A DNA stretch of 64,000 nucleotides, from NCBI RefSeq assembly GCF_002843605.1, contig NZ_CP025263.1, positions 6,189,501 through 6,253,500 of the forward strand, given 5' to 3'. This DNA is from Pseudomonas sp. S09G 359 (lineage in GTDB: Bacteria > Pseudomonadota > Gammaproteobacteria > Pseudomonadales > Pseudomonadaceae). Below, piece by piece: positions 8,719 to 19,221 of the stretch; the stretch's first letter is position 1, and each line of letters starts with the position of its first letter. Made by a program: the position numbers and the translations under genes. The notes beneath the pieces are model-generated. The model had not been told where the DNA came from and ran no database searches. It saw only the letters and a program-made list of their open reading frames with translations.

Positions 8719-10488
8719 CTACAGGGCAAACAACTGAGCAGGCAGGCTCATCAAGCATTCGCTGCCCGCTTCGACGCTGGCACGATGGGTTGCCGTACGC
8801 GGCAGCAGGCGCTTGAAGTAGAACTCGCAGGTGGCCAGCTTGGCCTTGGCAAACTCGGCATCGTCATGACTTTGCGCCGCAATGGCCATGCGCAGCCACA
8901 GGTAGGCGAGGATGACGTAGCCGCTGTACATCAGGTAATCCACGGCGGCGGCGCCTACTTCGTCAGGGTTTTTCATCGCGGCCATGCCGACCTTGGTCGT
9001 CAGTTCGCCCCACTCCTGGTTCAGCGTGTTGAGCTGTGCCACATAACCCTTGAGCTGTGCATGCTCGGCATTCGCCGCGCAGAACTTATGCACAATCTTG
9101 GTAAACCCGCGCAGCAATTTGCCCTGGCTGCCGAGCACCTTACGCCCCAACAGGTCGAGGGCCTGGATGCCGTTGGTGCCTTCGTAGATCGGCGCAATCC
9201 GCGCGTCACGCGCCAGTTGCTCCATGCCCCATTCACGAATGTAGCCATGCCCGCCGAATACCTGCATGCCGTGGTTGGTCACCTCCAGGCCGGTGTCGGT
9301 CATAAAGGCTTTGCAGATCGGCGTCAGGAACGCCAACAGGTCTTCGGCCTCCTGGCGCTGGCCGGCGTCGCTGCTCAGGTGCGCGGTGTCGAGCAGTTGC
9401 GCGGTGAAGTAGGTCAGCGCGCGGTTGCCTTCGTTGAAGGCTTTCATGGTCAGCAACATGCGCCGCACGTCGGGGTGCACGATGATCGGGTCGGCAGCTT
9501 TTTCGGGGGCCTTGGCGCCGGTGAGCGAACGCATCTGCAAGCGATCGTTGGCGTATTTGATCGCGCCCTGGAAGCTCGCCTCGCCATTGCACAGGCCCTG
9601 CATGCCCGTGCCCAGGCGCGCGTGGTTCATCATGGTGAACATGCAGTTGAGGCCTTTGTTCGCCTCGCCAATCAAAAAGCCCTGGGCGCCGTCGAAGTTG
9701 AGCACACAGGTGGCCGAGCCCTTGATGCCCATCTTGTGTTCGATGGAGCCGCAGTGCACCGCGTTGCGCTCGCCCGAGTCGGCATGGAACTTGGGCACGA
9801 TAAACAATGAGATGCCTTTGGTGCCCGCCGGCGCATCCGGCAGCTTGGCCAGCACCAGGTGGATGATATTGGCGCTCATGTCGTGCTCGCCGGCCGAGAT
9901 GAAGATCTTGCTGCCGGTGACCGCGTAGCTGCCGTCGGCCTGGGGCACGGCGCGGGTCTTGATCAGGCCAAGGTCGGTGCCGCAGTGGGCTTCGGTGAGG
10001 CACATGGTGCCAGTCCACTCGCCGGCGGTGAGTTTGCTCAAATAAGTGGCTTTCTGCTCCGCGGTGCCGTGGGCGTGGATCGCCGACATCGCGCCGTGGG
10101 TCAAGCCTGGGTACATGCCCCAGGAAGTGTTGCTGGAGCCGATCATCTCGCTGAGCACCAGGCCCAGGGAGTGCGGCAGGCCCTGGCCGCCGTAGGCCGG
10201 GTCCGCCGCCACGCCGTGCCAGCCGCCTTCCACGTACTGGGCGAAGGCTTCCTTGAAACCCTTGGGCGTGGTGACGACACCACTGTCGAAATGGCAGCCC
10301 TCTTCGTCGCCACTATGGTTGAGCGGCGAGAGCACGTTTTCGCAGAATTTGGCGCCTTCTTCGAGGATCGCCGCCACCATGTCCGGGCTGGCGTCCGTTG
10401 CGCCCAGGGCCGCGTAGTGGCCGTGGAAATCAAACACGTTGTCGATCAGAAAGCGCATGTCGCGCAGGGGAGCTTTGTATTCAGGCAT
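8719..10488 (-). CDS. Acyl-CoA dehydrogenase (paralogue 2)
   Basis: The 589-residue protein has the same architecture as its neighbours, including MCLTEAHCGTDLGLIKTRAV and FGGHGYIREWGMEQLARDAR. It catalyses the flavin-dependent first step of acyl-CoA beta-oxidation. The start at 10488 (MPEYKAPLRDMRF) is supported by alignment with both paralogues. An in-frame start at 10545 would add 19 residues with no counterpart in them. It lies downstream of the diguanylate cyclase gene on the same strand with a 90-nt gap. Confidence 0.93.
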   Translation of the reverse strand: MPEYKAPLRDMRFLIDNVFDFHGHYAALGATDASPDMVAAILEEGAKFCENVLSPLNHSGDEEGCHFDSGVVTTPKGFKEAFAQYVEGGWHGVAADPAYGGQGLPHSLGLVLSEMIGSSNTSWGMYPGLTHGAMSAIHAHGTAEQKATYLSKLTAGEWTGTMCLTEAHCGTDLGLIKTRAVPQADGSYAVTGSKIFISAGEHDMSANIIHLVLAKLPDAPAGTKGISLFIVPKFHADSGERNAVHCGSIEHKMGIKGSATCVLNFDGAQGFLIGEANKGLNCMFTMMNHARLGTGMQGLCNGEASFQGAIKYANDRLQMRSLTGAKAPEKAADPIIVHPDVRRMLLTMKAFNEGNRALTYFTAQLLDTAHLSSDAGQRQEAEDLLAFLTPICKAFMTDTGLEVTNHGMQVFGGHGYIREWGMEQLARDARIAPIYEGTNGIQALDLLGRKVLGSQGKLLRGFTKIVHKFCAANAEHAQLKGYVAQLNTLNQEWGELTTKVGMAAMKNPDEVGAAAVDYLMYSGYVILAYLWLRMAIAAQSHDDAEFAKAKLATCEFYFKRLLPRTATHRASVEAGSECLMSLPAQLFAL

Positions 10489-10578
10489 GACAGTTTCTCC
10501 GGCAGCAGATGGTTTCAACCTACTGCCGGCGGCCGCCGTGGACAATCACTGTAGAACCGCTGAATACACCACCATCAC

Positions 10579-11868
10579 TCAACCGGCAGCGCTTTCCATG
10601 CGCACCGCGCCACGCCGGGTTTGCCCGGCCGCGACCACACAGTTGCGCCCCGCGCCCTTGGCGGCGTACAGCGCCTGGTCGGCGGTCTTGAGCACTTCTT
10701 CGGGGGTGCGCTGCTCGACCTGGCGCTCGGCCACGCCAATGCTGATGGTCACCGAAACACTCGACGCCCCGCTGCCGGCGCGGCGCTGACGGCCTTGCTG
10801 ATCGTCCTGCGGGCGGTCCGAGTTGCGCAGCTTGATGTCGTAATCGGCGATGATCTCGCGGATTTCCTCCAGGTGCGGCATGCACTCTTCCAGGGTCTTG
10901 CCGGCGAACACCACGGCGAATTCCTCACCGCCATAACGGTAGGCACGCCCGCCGCCGTTGACCTTCGACAACTTGCTCGCCACCAGGCGCAGCACCTGGT
11001 CACCGACGTCGTGGCCATGGGTATCGTTGAAGCGCTTGAAGTGGTCGACGTCGCTCATGGCCAGCACATAGTTGCGCCCCAGCCGCTGCATGCGCTCGTT
11101 CAGGGCGCGGCGCCCCGGGAGGCCGGTCAGTTCATCACGGAAGGCCATTTGATAGGCCTCGTGGGCCACGCCGGCGGCGATCATCAGCATCACCTGGCTG
11201 CACATGATGTTCAGCGTAAAGGGCAGGATGAAGGTTTGCGGCAACATCCAGAACAGCCCCAACAGCCCCACCAGTTGCGCCGCATGCAGCGGGCGCGGCT
11301 GGTACCAGTATTGGGCGGCCAGGGTCAGGAAGCCGATCAGGAACATGGGATACGACAGCTGGATCAGGCTCATCCAGGTGCCATGCAGCGCCGGCCAGCG
11401 GATCTCCGCCAGCCAGTTCAACACCGCCACCGGGTAACTTTGCTCCAGCGCCAACGCCACACTGCCTACCGCCAGCAATACCGCGCCGCGTGCGACAAAG
11501 TCGCGGAACAGGTGGGTTTTCTCCTGCCACAGCGCGTAGATGCTGAACAGCAGCGGCAGCAACAGGCAACACAGGTGAAACACCACGGCGGCATCTTCGC
11601 GTACACGACCATTGTCGCGATAGAAGTCGGTCTGGGTATCGAGCAGGAAGTAGGCGATGTACACCGTGATCATCAGGAACAGCTCACGCTGGCGCCGATA
11701 CACCGCGCAATACGAACCGCCGAGCAACAGCACCAGGGTCGGCAACACATTGAACAGCGAGGTGAAGAAGACGTTGAGATCCTTGACGTAGGCAGCCGAA
11801 AGCCCGGCCAGCAGGAGCAGCAACGAAGGGAGAAAATGACTGAAACGTACAGCGGACACGCGTGACAA
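10579..11868 (-). CDS. Membrane diguanylate cyclase (GGDEF)
   Basis: The C-terminal GGDEF domain (about residues 250-410) has the active-site motif YRYGGEEFAVVF and the DVDHFKRFNDTHGHDVGD metal/substrate segment, so it should make cyclic di-GMP. The N-terminal half has several hydrophobic helices, placing it in the inner membrane. No RxxD inhibitory site is obvious next to the GGEEF motif. I prefer the TTG start at 11868, which follows GGAG at 8 nt and gives 429 residues. The ATG at 11943 (454 residues) has no ribosome-binding site. It sits between acyl-CoA dehydrogenase genes, but no functional link is shown by sequence. Confidence 0.9.
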   Translation of the reverse strand: MSRVSAVRFSHFLPSLLLLLAGLSAAYVKDLNVFFTSLFNVLPTLVLLLGGSYCAVYRRQRELFLMITVYIAYFLLDTQTDFYRDNGRVREDAAVVFHLCCLLLPLLFSIYALWQEKTHLFRDFVARGAVLLAVGSVALALEQSYPVAVLNWLAEIRWPALHGTWMSLIQLSYPMFLIGFLTLAAQYWYQPRPLHAAQLVGLLGLFWMLPQTFILPFTLNIMCSQVMLMIAAGVAHEAYQMAFRDELTGLPGRRALNERMQRLGRNYVLAMSDVDHFKRFNDTHGHDVGDQVLRLVASKLSKVNGGGRAYRYGGEEFAVVFAGKTLEECMPHLEEIREIIADYDIKLRNSDRPQDDQQGRQRRAGSGASSVSVTISIGVAERQVEQRTPEEVLKTADQALYAAKGAGRNCVVAAGQTRRGAVRMESAAG

Positions 11869-12021
11869 GGGTAAAACTCCGACCCGCAAAAAATAGTGGC
11901 ACTGTGCCTTTATGCGAACAGTTAAGCACAACCTGCCCGTCATGTATCACATTGCCATCACTGTAACGGCAGCCGGCGGCAATCCCTGAGCGCTGTACTG
12001 TGGTTTTTTATCGCACATAAA

Positions 12022-12055
12022 AAAACCGCCGCGTCCCGAGGGGCGCGGCGGTTTT
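12022..12055 (-). terminator. Strong intrinsic terminator of acyl-CoA dehydrogenase 3
   Basis: A perfect 12-bp stem, AAAACCGCCGCG with CGCGGCGGTTTT, has a 10-nt loop. On the minus strand it ends in a run of T and lies 20 nt after the stop at 12075. It separates that gene from the diguanylate cyclase. Confidence 0.9.
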
Positions 12056-12074
12056 CAACAGAACCGGCTGTGGC

Positions 12075-13880
12075 TTAGTAGCCCAGGTCGAAGTTCTCTT
12101 CTTTCATGTCCATCAGGTTGTTGGCGCCCGACAGCATGGTGGCCACGTGGGTACGGGTACGTGGCAGGATGCGCTGGAAGTAGAAGCGCGCGGTTTGCAG
12201 CTTGGCAGTGTAGAAGGCTTCTTCGGTGGTGCCGGCTGCCAGTTTCTCGGCGGCCAGGCGTGCCATGTCAGCCCAGAAGTAAGCCAGGCAGGCGTAACCG
12301 GAGTACATCAGGTAATCCACCGAGGCGGCACCGACTTCTTCACGGTCTTTCATCGCGGCCATGCCGACCTTCATGGTCAACTCGCCCCACTCTTTGTTCA
12401 GCGCAGCCAGCGGCGTCACGAACTCCTGGACCGCCTCGACACCTTCGTTGGCCTGGCAGAACTTGTGCACGATCTTGGTGAAGCCCTTGAGCGCTTCGCC
12501 TTGGGTCATCAGCACTTTGCGGCCGAGCAGGTCGAGTGCCTGGATACCGGTGGTGCCTTCGTACAGCATCGAGATGCGGCTGTCGCGAACGTTCTGCTCC
12601 ATGCCCCACTCGGCGATGAAGCCATGGCCGCCGTAGATCTGCACGCCGTGGTTGGCCGATTCAAAACCGACTTCGGTCATGAACGCCTTGGCGATCGGGG
12701 TCATGAAGGCCAGCAAGCCGTCGGCCTGTTTCTTGGCTTCGTCGTCGGTGCCGTACTTGACGATGTCCACTTGCTTGGCGGTGAAGTACACCATCGCACG
12801 GTTGCCTTCGGCGAAGGCTTTCATGGTCAGCAGCATGCGGCGCACGTCGGGGTGCACGATGATCGGGTCAGCGGCTTTGTCCGGGGCTTTCGGGCCGGTC
12901 AGGGAGCGCATTTGCAGGCGATCACGCGCATATTTCAGGCCGCCCTGGAAGCCGATCTCGGCGTGGGACAGGCCTTGCAGCGCGGTGCCCAGGCGAGCGG
13001 TGTTCATAAAGGTGAACATGCAGTTCAGGCCTTTGTTCGCCGGGCCGATCAGGAAGCCGGTGGCCGCGTCGAAGTTCATCACGCAGGTGGCGTTGCCGTG
13101 GATACCCATCTTGTGCTCGAGGGAACCGCAGCTCACTGCGTTGCGCTCACCAATCGAGCCGTCTGCGTTCGGCAGGAACTTGGGCACGATAAACAGCGAG
13201 ATGCCTTTGGTGCCGGCCGGTGCGTCCGGCAGGCGCGCCAGTACGATATGGACGATGTTGTCGGCCATGTCGTGTTCACCGGCCGAGATGAAGATCTTGG
13301 TGCCGGAGACTTTGTAGGAACCGTCGGCCTGAGGCTCGGCCTTGGTCCGCAGCATGCCCAGATCGGTGCCGCAATGCGGCTCGGTGAGGCACATGGTGCC
13401 GGTCCACTCGCCCGACACCAGCTTGGTCAGGTAGGCGTTCTGCTGTTCAGGAGTACCGTGCTCGGAGATGGTGTTCATCGCACCGTGGGACAGGCCCGGG
13501 TACATGCCCCACGACCAGTTGGCGGCGCCAACCATTTCGCTTACCGCCAGGCCCAGGGACTCCGGCAGGCCTTGGCCGCCGTGTTCCACGTCGTGGGCCA
13601 GGCTTGGCCAGCCACCTTCGACGAATTGTTTGTAGGCTTCTTTGAAACCAGTAGGGGTCTTAACGCCTGACTCGCTCCAGGTACACCCTTCGATGTCGCC
13701 CACGCGGTTCAACGGTGCCAGCACTTGCTCACAGAACTTGGCGCCTTCTTCAAGGATGGCGTCAACCATGTCCGGAGTAGCGTCCTGGCAAGCCGGCAGG
13801 CTCTGATAGTGCGCTTCATAGCCGAGCAGTTCGTCACGAACGAAGCGAATATCACGCAAGGGGGCCTTGTAGTCAGGCAT
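12075..13880 (-). CDS. Acyl-CoA dehydrogenase (paralogue 3)
   Basis: The 601-residue protein is closest to paralogue 2 and carries [20 protein letters not shown] and [20 protein letters not shown]. Its reaction is FAD-dependent dehydrogenation of acyl-CoA. The start at 13880 ([13 protein letters not shown]) matches the other two copies; the in-frame 13943 start is unlikely. A PsrA-like palindrome is 74-87 nt upstream, suggesting induction by long-chain fatty acids through the Pseudomonas TetR regulator PsrA. The gene is monocistronic, with a strong terminator after it. Confidence 0.93.
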   Translation of the reverse strand: MPDYKAPLRDIRFVRDELLGYEAHYQSLPACQDATPDMVDAILEEGAKFCEQVLAPLNRVGDIEGCTWSESGVKTPTGFKEAYKQFVEGGWPSLAHDVEHGGQGLPESLGLAVSEMVGAANWSWGMYPGLSHGAMNTISEHGTPEQQNAYLTKLVSGEWTGTMCLTEPHCGTDLGMLRTKAEPQADGSYKVSGTKIFISAGEHDMADNIVHIVLARLPDAPAGTKGISLFIVPKFLPNADGSIGERNAVSCGSLEHKMGIHGNATCVMNFDAATGFLIGPANKGLNCMFTFMNTARLGTALQGLSHAEIGFQGGLKYARDRLQMRSLTGPKAPDKAADPIIVHPDVRRMLLTMKAFAEGNRAMVYFTAKQVDIVKYGTDDEAKKQADGLLAFMTPIAKAFMTEVGFESANHGVQIYGGHGFIAEWGMEQNVRDSRISMLYEGTTGIQALDLLGRKVLMTQGEALKGFTKIVHKFCQANEGVEAVQEFVTPLAALNKEWGELTMKVGMAAMKDREEVGAASVDYLMYSGYACLAYFWADMARLAAEKLAAGTTEEAFYTAKLQTARFYFQRILPRTRTHVATMLSGANNLMDMKEENFDLGY

Positions 13881-13953
13881 AGCGATAAACCTCTGCTGAT
13901 GTATCTGGAATGAACAACCGCGTGGATTTGTTGTTGCGGTCAAACAGGTGTTT

Positions 13954-13967
13954 GAAACATACGTTTA
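13954..13967. promoter_or_regulatory. PsrA-like box upstream of acyl-CoA dehydrogenase 3
   Basis: GAAAC-ATAC-GTTTA matches the PsrA operator pattern GAAAC-N4-GTTTC with one mismatch. PsrA represses beta-oxidation genes in Pseudomonas and is released by long-chain acyl groups. It is placed in the probable promoter of the gene starting at 13880. The rest of the 13881-14216 gap holds only a REP pair. Confidence 0.5.
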
Positions 13968-14098
13968 CGACCTGGGGATGTCAAGCGTCGGTCGGATGCC
14001 GTTTGTCATGACACACGTCATCCTCAGGCACGACAAAGCCTGCGACGGGTTGCCACATCAAATGAGTGTAGAGATGGATCAGGATAAAACAGGGCAAA

Positions 14099-14188
14099 TG
14101 TGGGAGCGGGCTTGCTCGCGAACGCGGTGGGTCAGCCAACACTTGAGTTGACTGACCCACCGCGTTCGCGAGCAAGCCCGCTCCCACA
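14099..14188. repeat. REP pair forming a perfect 37-bp-arm palindrome
   Basis: The left arm starts TGTGGGAGCGGGCTTGCTCG and the right arm is its exact complement over 37 bp, with a 16-nt centre. This is an inverted pair of GCGGGCTTGCTCGCG-type REP units, 28 nt after the end of the small gene at 14217. Confidence 0.9.
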
Positions 14189-14216
14189 GGAGAGCCGGGG
14201 TAAATAGAGAGAGGGG

Positions 14217-14498
14217 TTAAGCGTAGGTATCGATCAACGTACCGAGCATTTCATCCGAAGCCTTGGCGACTTTCACGCCCAGCTCGACCTGAAACTTGCC
14301 CTCGGCCAGTTCCACCATATTGCTCGCAGAGTTGGTCGGCTGACCACGGTTGACCGCCTGCAAGCGATCATTCTGGGCGTCGGAAGGTTGGCTGGTGGCG
14401 GCACTGGCGATTTTGCCGGCGGCCTGGTCGACACGGCTTTGCCCGGACTGAATGGTATTCAGGCCCGAATAAAACGCGCTGCTTCCAGAGATTTCCAT
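14217..14498 (-). CDS. Conserved small Pseudomonas protein
   Basis: The 93-residue protein begins MEISGSSAFYSGLNTIQSGQ and ends EMLGTLIDTYA. Its helical, Ala/Ser/Gln-rich composition and C-terminal EMLGTLIDTYA are reminiscent of flagellar rod/hook protein ends, but no family can be assigned. It has no signal peptide or membrane segment. It lies just downstream of bioD on the same strand, 106 nt away, the same position as a hypothetical gene after bioD in P. aeruginosa. It could be the tail of the biotin transcript, without evidence of a biotin role. Confidence 0.75.
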   Translation of the reverse strand: MEISGSSAFYSGLNTIQSGQSRVDQAAGKIASAATSQPSDAQNDRLQAVNRGQPTNSASNMVELAEGKFQVELGVKVAKASDEMLGTLIDTYA

Positions 14499-14603
14499 GG
14501 CTAAGCCTGCCTTTAGAGAATCGTGAACGCTGATTGAAGCAGAGATACTCGCAAAACACCCGTCAAAAACACTAATGGCATAATGCCTTAGCGATAGCCA
14601 AAA

Positions 14604-15284
14604 TCAGTCAAGCAGGTCCAGTTGCAGGTATTGCGCCACAGCCTCGGCCCCGGCGTGCTTGAGTTTCGGTACCCGACCCAGGCACGGAGCAGGCAAGCGC
14701 TCGGCCAGGGTGGCGAGGTTTTCTTCCAGGCGCGAGGTCTTCGGGTCGATGATATTCGCCACCCAGCCCGCCAGCGGCAGACCGTCCCGGGCGATGGCTT
14801 CGGCGGTGAGCAAGGCATGGCTGATACAGCCCAGGCGCACGCCGACCACCAGGATCACCGGCAGTTGCAGCGCCATGGCCAGGTCCGAGAGGTTGGCCTG
14901 GTCGGCCAAGGGCACGCGCCAGCCGCCCGCGCCTTCGATCAAGGTGAAATCGGCTTGCCGCGCGAGGATCTGCTGCATCGGCTTGAGCAACGACTGCACC
15001 GTCAACGCCACACCGGCCTCCCGCGCCGCCAGATGGGGGGCGATGGCCGGCTCGAACGCCACCGGGTTGACCTCGGCATAGGTCAGCGGCAATGAGCATT
15101 CGGCCAACAACGCCAGGGCATCCGCGTTGCGCAACCCCTTGGGCGTTACCTGGCAGCCGGAGGCCACAGGCTTGCCGGCGGCGGTGCTTTTGCCGGCGTG
15201 GCGCGCGGCATGCAGCAGGCCGGCGGCGATGGTGGTCTTGCCCACATCGGTGTCGGTGCCGGTGATGAAATAGGCGGCGCTCAT
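14604..15284 (-). CDS. bioD: BioD, dethiobiotin synthetase
   Basis: The 226-residue ATP-dependent enzyme closes the ureido ring of dethiobiotin from diaminopelargonic acid and CO2. The P-loop [10 protein letters not shown] is at residues 8-17 and the second conserved region is [12 protein letters not shown]. The start ATG overlaps the bioC stop by 4 nt. It is the last biosynthetic gene of the leftward operon bioB-bioF-bioH-bioC-bioD. bioA is absent from the window, as in other pseudomonads where it lies elsewhere. Confidence 0.96.
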   Translation of the reverse strand: MSAAYFITGTDTDVGKTTIAAGLLHAARHAGKSTAAGKPVASGCQVTPKGLRNADALALLAECSLPLTYAEVNPVAFEPAIAPHLAAREAGVALTVQSLLKPMQQILARQADFTLIEGAGGWRVPLADQANLSDLAMALQLPVILVVGVRLGCISHALLTAEAIARDGLPLAGWVANIIDPKTSRLEENLATLAERLPAPCLGRVPKLKHAGAEAVAQYLQLDLLD

Positions 15285-16093
15285 AGAGGTTTCTCCAGTA
15301 CGGCATACACCACTTGATACGTGGCGGGCAGGCCCTGGGCCTGACGGAACTGCTCGTAAGCGTGTACCAGTGCAACAATCCGCGCGCGCCCCGTCAAGCC
15401 TCCCGGGCGACCGGGGTTGAGGTTATGCGCACCCAATGCCTTCAATTCGTGGGTCAGGCTGCGCACATCCGGGTAATGCAGCACGTGGGGCTGGCGCTCC
15501 AGGCTCACCACGCGCAGGCCGCTGGCGGCACACAGCTGTTGATACGCCTCGAAGGTGCGGAAGCGGTTGACATGCACCAGGCCATCTACCGCGCGCCAGC
15601 TTTCGCGCAGCTCATCCAGGGTGCCCACGCACAGGCTCGCAAACGCCAATATCCCGCCCGGCTGCAGCACGCGATAGGCCTCACTGAGCACCGCGTCGAA
15701 ATTCGCGCACCACTGCACCGCCAGGCTGGAGAAGATCAGCCCGCAACTCGCATCGGCAAGCGGCAGGCGCTCGGCATCGCCCGCAATGAAATAGTCGGCG
15801 CCGCCCAATGGCCGCGCGTGGTTGAGCATGCCCTCGGCAATATCCAGCGCCACACCCTGGCTGGCCGGCAGCGACTCGCCCAGCGCACGGCTGAAATAGC
15901 CGGTGCCGCAGCCCATATCCAGCCAGCGTTGGGGCGCGGTTGCTGACGGCAGGCGCGACAGCAGTGCATGCCCCACCGCCCGCTGCAACTCGGCGACGCT
16001 GTCGTAGCTGGCCGCCGCACGGGAAAAGGACGCCGCCACCTGGCGCTTGTCCGGCAAGCCGCCTGGCAGGGCTGGATGGGATAAATCAGTCAT
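15281..16093 (-). CDS. bioC: BioC, malonyl-ACP O-methyltransferase
   Basis: The 270-residue SAM-dependent methyltransferase starts biotin synthesis by methylating malonyl-ACP so that it can enter fatty-acid elongation. The SAM-binding motif [17 protein letters not shown] and the post-motif region [20 protein letters not shown] are clear. The ATG at 16093 ([12 protein letters not shown]) gives the family length and an 8-nt overlap with bioH. Longer in-frame starts would run deep into bioH. Confidence 0.95.
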   Translation of the reverse strand: MTDLSHPALPGGLPDKRQVAASFSRAAASYDSVAELQRAVGHALLSRLPSATAPQRWLDMGCGTGYFSRALGESLPASQGVALDIAEGMLNHARPLGGADYFIAGDAERLPLADASCGLIFSSLAVQWCANFDAVLSEAYRVLQPGGILAFASLCVGTLDELRESWRAVDGLVHVNRFRTFEAYQQLCAASGLRVVSLERQPHVLHYPDVRSLTHELKALGAHNLNPGRPGGLTGRARIVALVHAYEQFRQAQGLPATYQVVYAVLEKPL

Positions 16094-16817
16094 CGACACA
16101 CTCATGCAAAAAAGCCTGGATGGCCCCCGCCACACCGTGGGGGTCTTCCAGAAGAAACGCGTGGCCGGCCTGTTCAATCAGGCCGATTTCGACATCGGGC
16201 AGCAAACTCAGCAGATCGCTCGCCGCCTCCGCTGGCACCAGCCCGTCCATCCCGGCGAACAGATGCAACTGCGGGCCACGATAAGCCAGCAAGGCGTCGC
16301 GGGTATCCAGCTGGGCGAGCAATTCAAGGCCGCTCATCAACAGGCTGGAAGGCGTATTCGGCGCCCCGCTGACCAACAGCCGCGCCAACCCACGTGGGTC
16401 CTCTGCGCCCTTGGCACAGAGCAGGCCGAAGCGTTTGAGGGTGACTTGGGAATCGGCATGGCAACCGGCCAGAAACGCATCGAAGGTCTCGGCGGGCATC
16501 GCGCTGGGCCAGCCGTCGTGGGCGACAAAACACGGGTTGCTGGCCAGGGTCAGCAGGCCGCAGCAGCGTTCGCCGCGCCGCGCCGCGAGCTCGGAAGCGA
16601 GCATGCCGCCCAGGGACCAGCCGCCCAGCCAGGCGTTGTCGGGCAGCGTGGCGTCGAGTTCGTCGAGCCATTCATTCAGATCGCTGGAAGCCAGCACCGG
16701 CAAGGGTTCGATCTGCACCTGCAGGTGCGCGTCGAGGCCCTGCAGGGCGGCGGCCAAAGGCTCCAGGGGCGAGACGCCGAGGCCCCAGCCGGGCAGTAAG
16801 ATCAGTCGATCACGCAT
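16086..16817 (-). CDS. bioH: BioH, pimeloyl-ACP methyl ester esterase
   Basis: The 243-residue alpha/beta hydrolase ends the BioC cycle by demethylating pimeloyl-ACP methyl ester. The nucleophile elbow [14 protein letters not shown] carries the Ser. The Asp/His residues are expected in DGLVPAEAA and [12 protein letters not shown] near the C-terminus. It overlaps bioF by 8 nt and bioC by 8 nt, so the three are translationally coupled. Placement of bioH inside the bio operon is typical for Pseudomonas, unlike E. coli. Confidence 0.95.
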   Translation of the reverse strand: MRDRLILLPGWGLGVSPLEPLAAALQGLDAHLQVQIEPLPVLASSDLNEWLDELDATLPDNAWLGGWSLGGMLASELAARRGERCCGLLTLASNPCFVAHDGWPSAMPAETFDAFLAGCHADSQVTLKRFGLLCAKGAEDPRGLARLLVSGAPNTPSSLLMSGLELLAQLDTRDALLAYRGPQLHLFAGMDGLVPAEAASDLLSLLPDVEIGLIEQAGHAFLLEDPHGVAGAIQAFLHECVDD

Positions 16818-17979
16818 GGTCGGGCTCCAGGCGGAAACAGTCTTCCAATGCGTTTAACAATAGCTGCACCTGCGCCGCGCTGTGGGCCGCCGTCAACGTC
16901 ACGCGCAAACGCGCGCTGCCGGCCGGCACGGTGGGCGGGCGAATTGCAGTGACCATCAGGCCCCGCTCGCGCAGCCGCTGCGACAGGCGTACCGCTTTGG
17001 CGCTGTCGCCAATCAGGATCGGCTGGATCGGCGTAAAGCTGTCCATCAGGTCCAGGCCAAGCTGCTCGGCGCCCTGGCGGAACTGGCGGATCAGGCCGTT
17101 GAGGTGCTCGCGCCGCCAATGTTCGGTGCGTAACAACTCCAGGCTTTTCAGGGTGGCGCAGGCCAGCGCCGGCGGTTGGCTGGTGGTGTAGATGTAGGGC
17201 CGGGCGAACTGGATCAGGCTTTCAATCAGCTCTTCGCTGCCGGCCACAAACGCGCCGGCGGTGCCGAAGGCTTTGCCCAGGGTACCGACCAGCACCGGCA
17301 CGTCGTCCTGGCTCAAGCCGAAATGCTCGACGATCCCACCGCCATTCGCGCCCAACGGGCCGAAGCCGTGGGCGTCGTCGACCATCAGCCAGGCGCCTTT
17401 GGCCTTGGCTTCGCGGGCCAGCGCGGGCAGGTCTGCGAGGTCGCCGTCCATGCTGAACACGCCATCGGTGACCACCAGGGTATTGCCGGTGGCTTTCTCC
17501 AGGCGCTTGGCCAGGCTGGCGGGGTCGTTGTGCAGGTAACGATTGAAGCGGGCGCCGGAGAGCAAGCCTGCATCCAGCAACGACGCATGGTTGAGGCGAT
17601 CCTCCAGTACCGTGTCGCCCTGCCCCACCAGCGCGGTGACCGCGCCAAGGTTGGCCATGTAGCCGGTGGTAAACAGCAGCGCGCGCGGGCGACCGGTAAG
17701 GTCGGCCAGGGCTTCTTCCAACTCATGGTGCGGCGTGGCATGCCCGACCACCAAGTGCGAAGCGCCACCGCCCACGCCCCAACGGGCCGCACCGGCGCGC
17801 CAGGCTTCGATCACTTGCGGGTGGTTGGCCAGGCCCAGGTAGTCGTTGTTGCAGAAGGCGAGCAAGGGTTGGCCATCGACCACCACTTCCGGGCCCTGGG
17901 GACTCTGCAGCAAGGGGCGTTGGCGATAAAGGTGTTCGGCACGGCGGGCAGCGAGGCGCGCGGCGAGATCGAAAGACAT
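16810..17979 (-). CDS. bioF: BioF, 8-amino-7-oxononanoate synthase
   Basis: The 389-residue PLP enzyme condenses pimeloyl-ACP with alanine. The PLP lysine is in [17 protein letters not shown], and the DDAHGFG motif holds the Asp contacting the pyridine nitrogen. [13 protein letters not shown] is also typical. It starts at ATG 17979, 82 nt after the bioB stop, with a single REP hairpin in that gap. Full length and operon position leave little doubt. Confidence 0.96.
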   Translation of the reverse strand: MSFDLAARLAARRAEHLYRQRPLLQSPQGPEVVVDGQPLLAFCNNDYLGLANHPQVIEAWRAGAARWGVGGGASHLVVGHATPHHELEEALADLTGRPRALLFTTGYMANLGAVTALVGQGDTVLEDRLNHASLLDAGLLSGARFNRYLHNDPASLAKRLEKATGNTLVVTDGVFSMDGDLADLPALAREAKAKGAWLMVDDAHGFGPLGANGGGIVEHFGLSQDDVPVLVGTLGKAFGTAGAFVAGSEELIESLIQFARPYIYTTSQPPALACATLKSLELLRTEHWRREHLNGLIRQFRQGAEQLGLDLMDSFTPIQPILIGDSAKAVRLSQRLRERGLMVTAIRPPTVPAGSARLRVTLTAAHSAAQVQLLLNALEDCFRLEPDHA

Positions 17980-18014
17980 GCAGGCCTCGATTAAACAGGT
18001 TCAACTCGGTCAAA

Positions 18015-18047
18015 AAATGTGGGAGCGGCTTGCCCCCTCCCACATTT
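18015..18047. repeat. REP hairpin between bioB and bioF
   Basis: AAATGTGGGAGCGGC / GCCCCCTCCCACATTT forms one imperfect hairpin. Its left arm looks like the GCGGG type and its right arm like the GCCCCC type, so it may be a recombinant unit. In the bio transcript it could uncouple bioB levels from the distal genes. Confidence 0.75.
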
Positions 18048-18061
18048 GCAGTGCATTTCAA

Positions 18062-19117
18062 TCAGACGACGGCGTTATAGAACTGCTCGCTGCTCTTCTG
18101 CTCCACCAGCGCCTGTTCGATCGCCGCCTGGTGCACTTCGTCGGCGTGTTCTTCGCGAGCTTCCGGCAGGATGCCCAGGCGCGAGAACAGTTGCATGTCC
18201 TTGTCGGCCTGCGGGTTGGCGGTAGTCAGCAGTTTGTCGCCGTAGAAAATCGAGTTGGCGCCGGCGAAAAACGCCAGGGCCTGCATCTGCTCGTTCATGG
18301 CTTCACGGCCGGCCGACAGGCGCACATGGGATTGCGGCATCAGGATGCGCGCCACCGCCAGCATGCGGATGAAGTCGAACGGGTCGATATCTTCGGCGTT
18401 TTCCAGCGGAGTACCGGCCACCTTCACCAGCATGTTGATCGGCACCGACTCCGGATGCTCCGGCAGGTTGGCCAGTTGGATCAGCAGGTTGGCGCGGTCG
18501 TCGAGGGACTCGCCCATGCCGAGGATGCCACCGGAGCAGATCTTCATCCCCGAGTCACGCACATAGGCCAGGGTTTGCAGCCGCTCGCTGTAAGTGCGGG
18601 TGGTGATGATGCTGCCGTAGAACTCCGGCGACGTGTCGAGGTTGTGGTTGTAGTAGTCGAGGCCGGCCTGGGCCAGGGCTTCGGTCTGGTCCTGGTCGAG
18701 ACGGCCGAGGGTCATGCAGGTTTCCAGGCCCATGGCCTTCACCCCTTTGACCATCTGCAGCACGTAGGGCATGTCTTTGGCCGACGGGTGCTTCCAGGCG
18801 GCGCCCATGCAGAAGCGCGTCGAGCCGATGGCTTTGGCGCGGGCGGCCTCTTCAAGGACCTTCTGCACTTCCATCAGCTTTTCTTTTTCCAGGCCGGTGT
18901 TGTAGTGGCCCGACTGCGGACAATATTTGCAATCTTCCGGGCAAGCGCCGGTCTTGATCGACAGCAACGTCGACACCTGCACGCGGTTGGCGTCGAAATG
19001 CGCGCGGTGCACGGTCTGCGCCTGGAACAACAGGTCGTTGAACGGCTGCACGAACAGCGCTTTGACTTCGGCTAAGGACCAATCGTGACGCAAAGTGGCG
19101 GTGGTGCTGGCGCTCAT
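18062..19117 (-). CDS. bioB: BioB, biotin synthase
   Basis: The 351-residue radical-SAM enzyme inserts sulfur into dethiobiotin. The cluster motif CPEDCKYC places Cys59, Cys63 and Cys66. Cys, Asn and Arg residues for the [2Fe-2S] cluster lie in [20 protein letters not shown] and [20 protein letters not shown]. It is the first gene of the bio operon, with its promoter and a BirA-type operator in the divergent gap to comF. Confidence 0.97.
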   Translation of the reverse strand: MSASTTATLRHDWSLAEVKALFVQPFNDLLFQAQTVHRAHFDANRVQVSTLLSIKTGACPEDCKYCPQSGHYNTGLEKEKLMEVQKVLEEAARAKAIGSTRFCMGAAWKHPSAKDMPYVLQMVKGVKAMGLETCMTLGRLDQDQTEALAQAGLDYYNHNLDTSPEFYGSIITTRTYSERLQTLAYVRDSGMKICSGGILGMGESLDDRANLLIQLANLPEHPESVPINMLVKVAGTPLENAEDIDPFDFIRMLAVARILMPQSHVRLSAGREAMNEQMQALAFFAGANSIFYGDKLLTTANPQADKDMQLFSRLGILPEAREEHADEVHQAAIEQALVEQKSSEQFYNAVV

Positions 19118-19193
19118 GGGCGATTCCTTGATTATGCTTGGGCAAACGCTGCGGGAAGGGCAATACCCACAGACACGACACGGATGCTCGGCA

Positions 19194-19221
19194 TATTTAA
19201 GGAAGATTCATGCACTGTCAA
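19194..19221 (-). promoter_or_regulatory. Sigma-70 promoter of bioB
   Basis: On the minus strand TTGACA (19221-19216) is followed after 16 nt by TAAATA (19199-19194), a good -35/-10 pair reading towards bioB. The -35 hexamer is part of the left half of the BirA-like operator. Confidence 0.6.
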
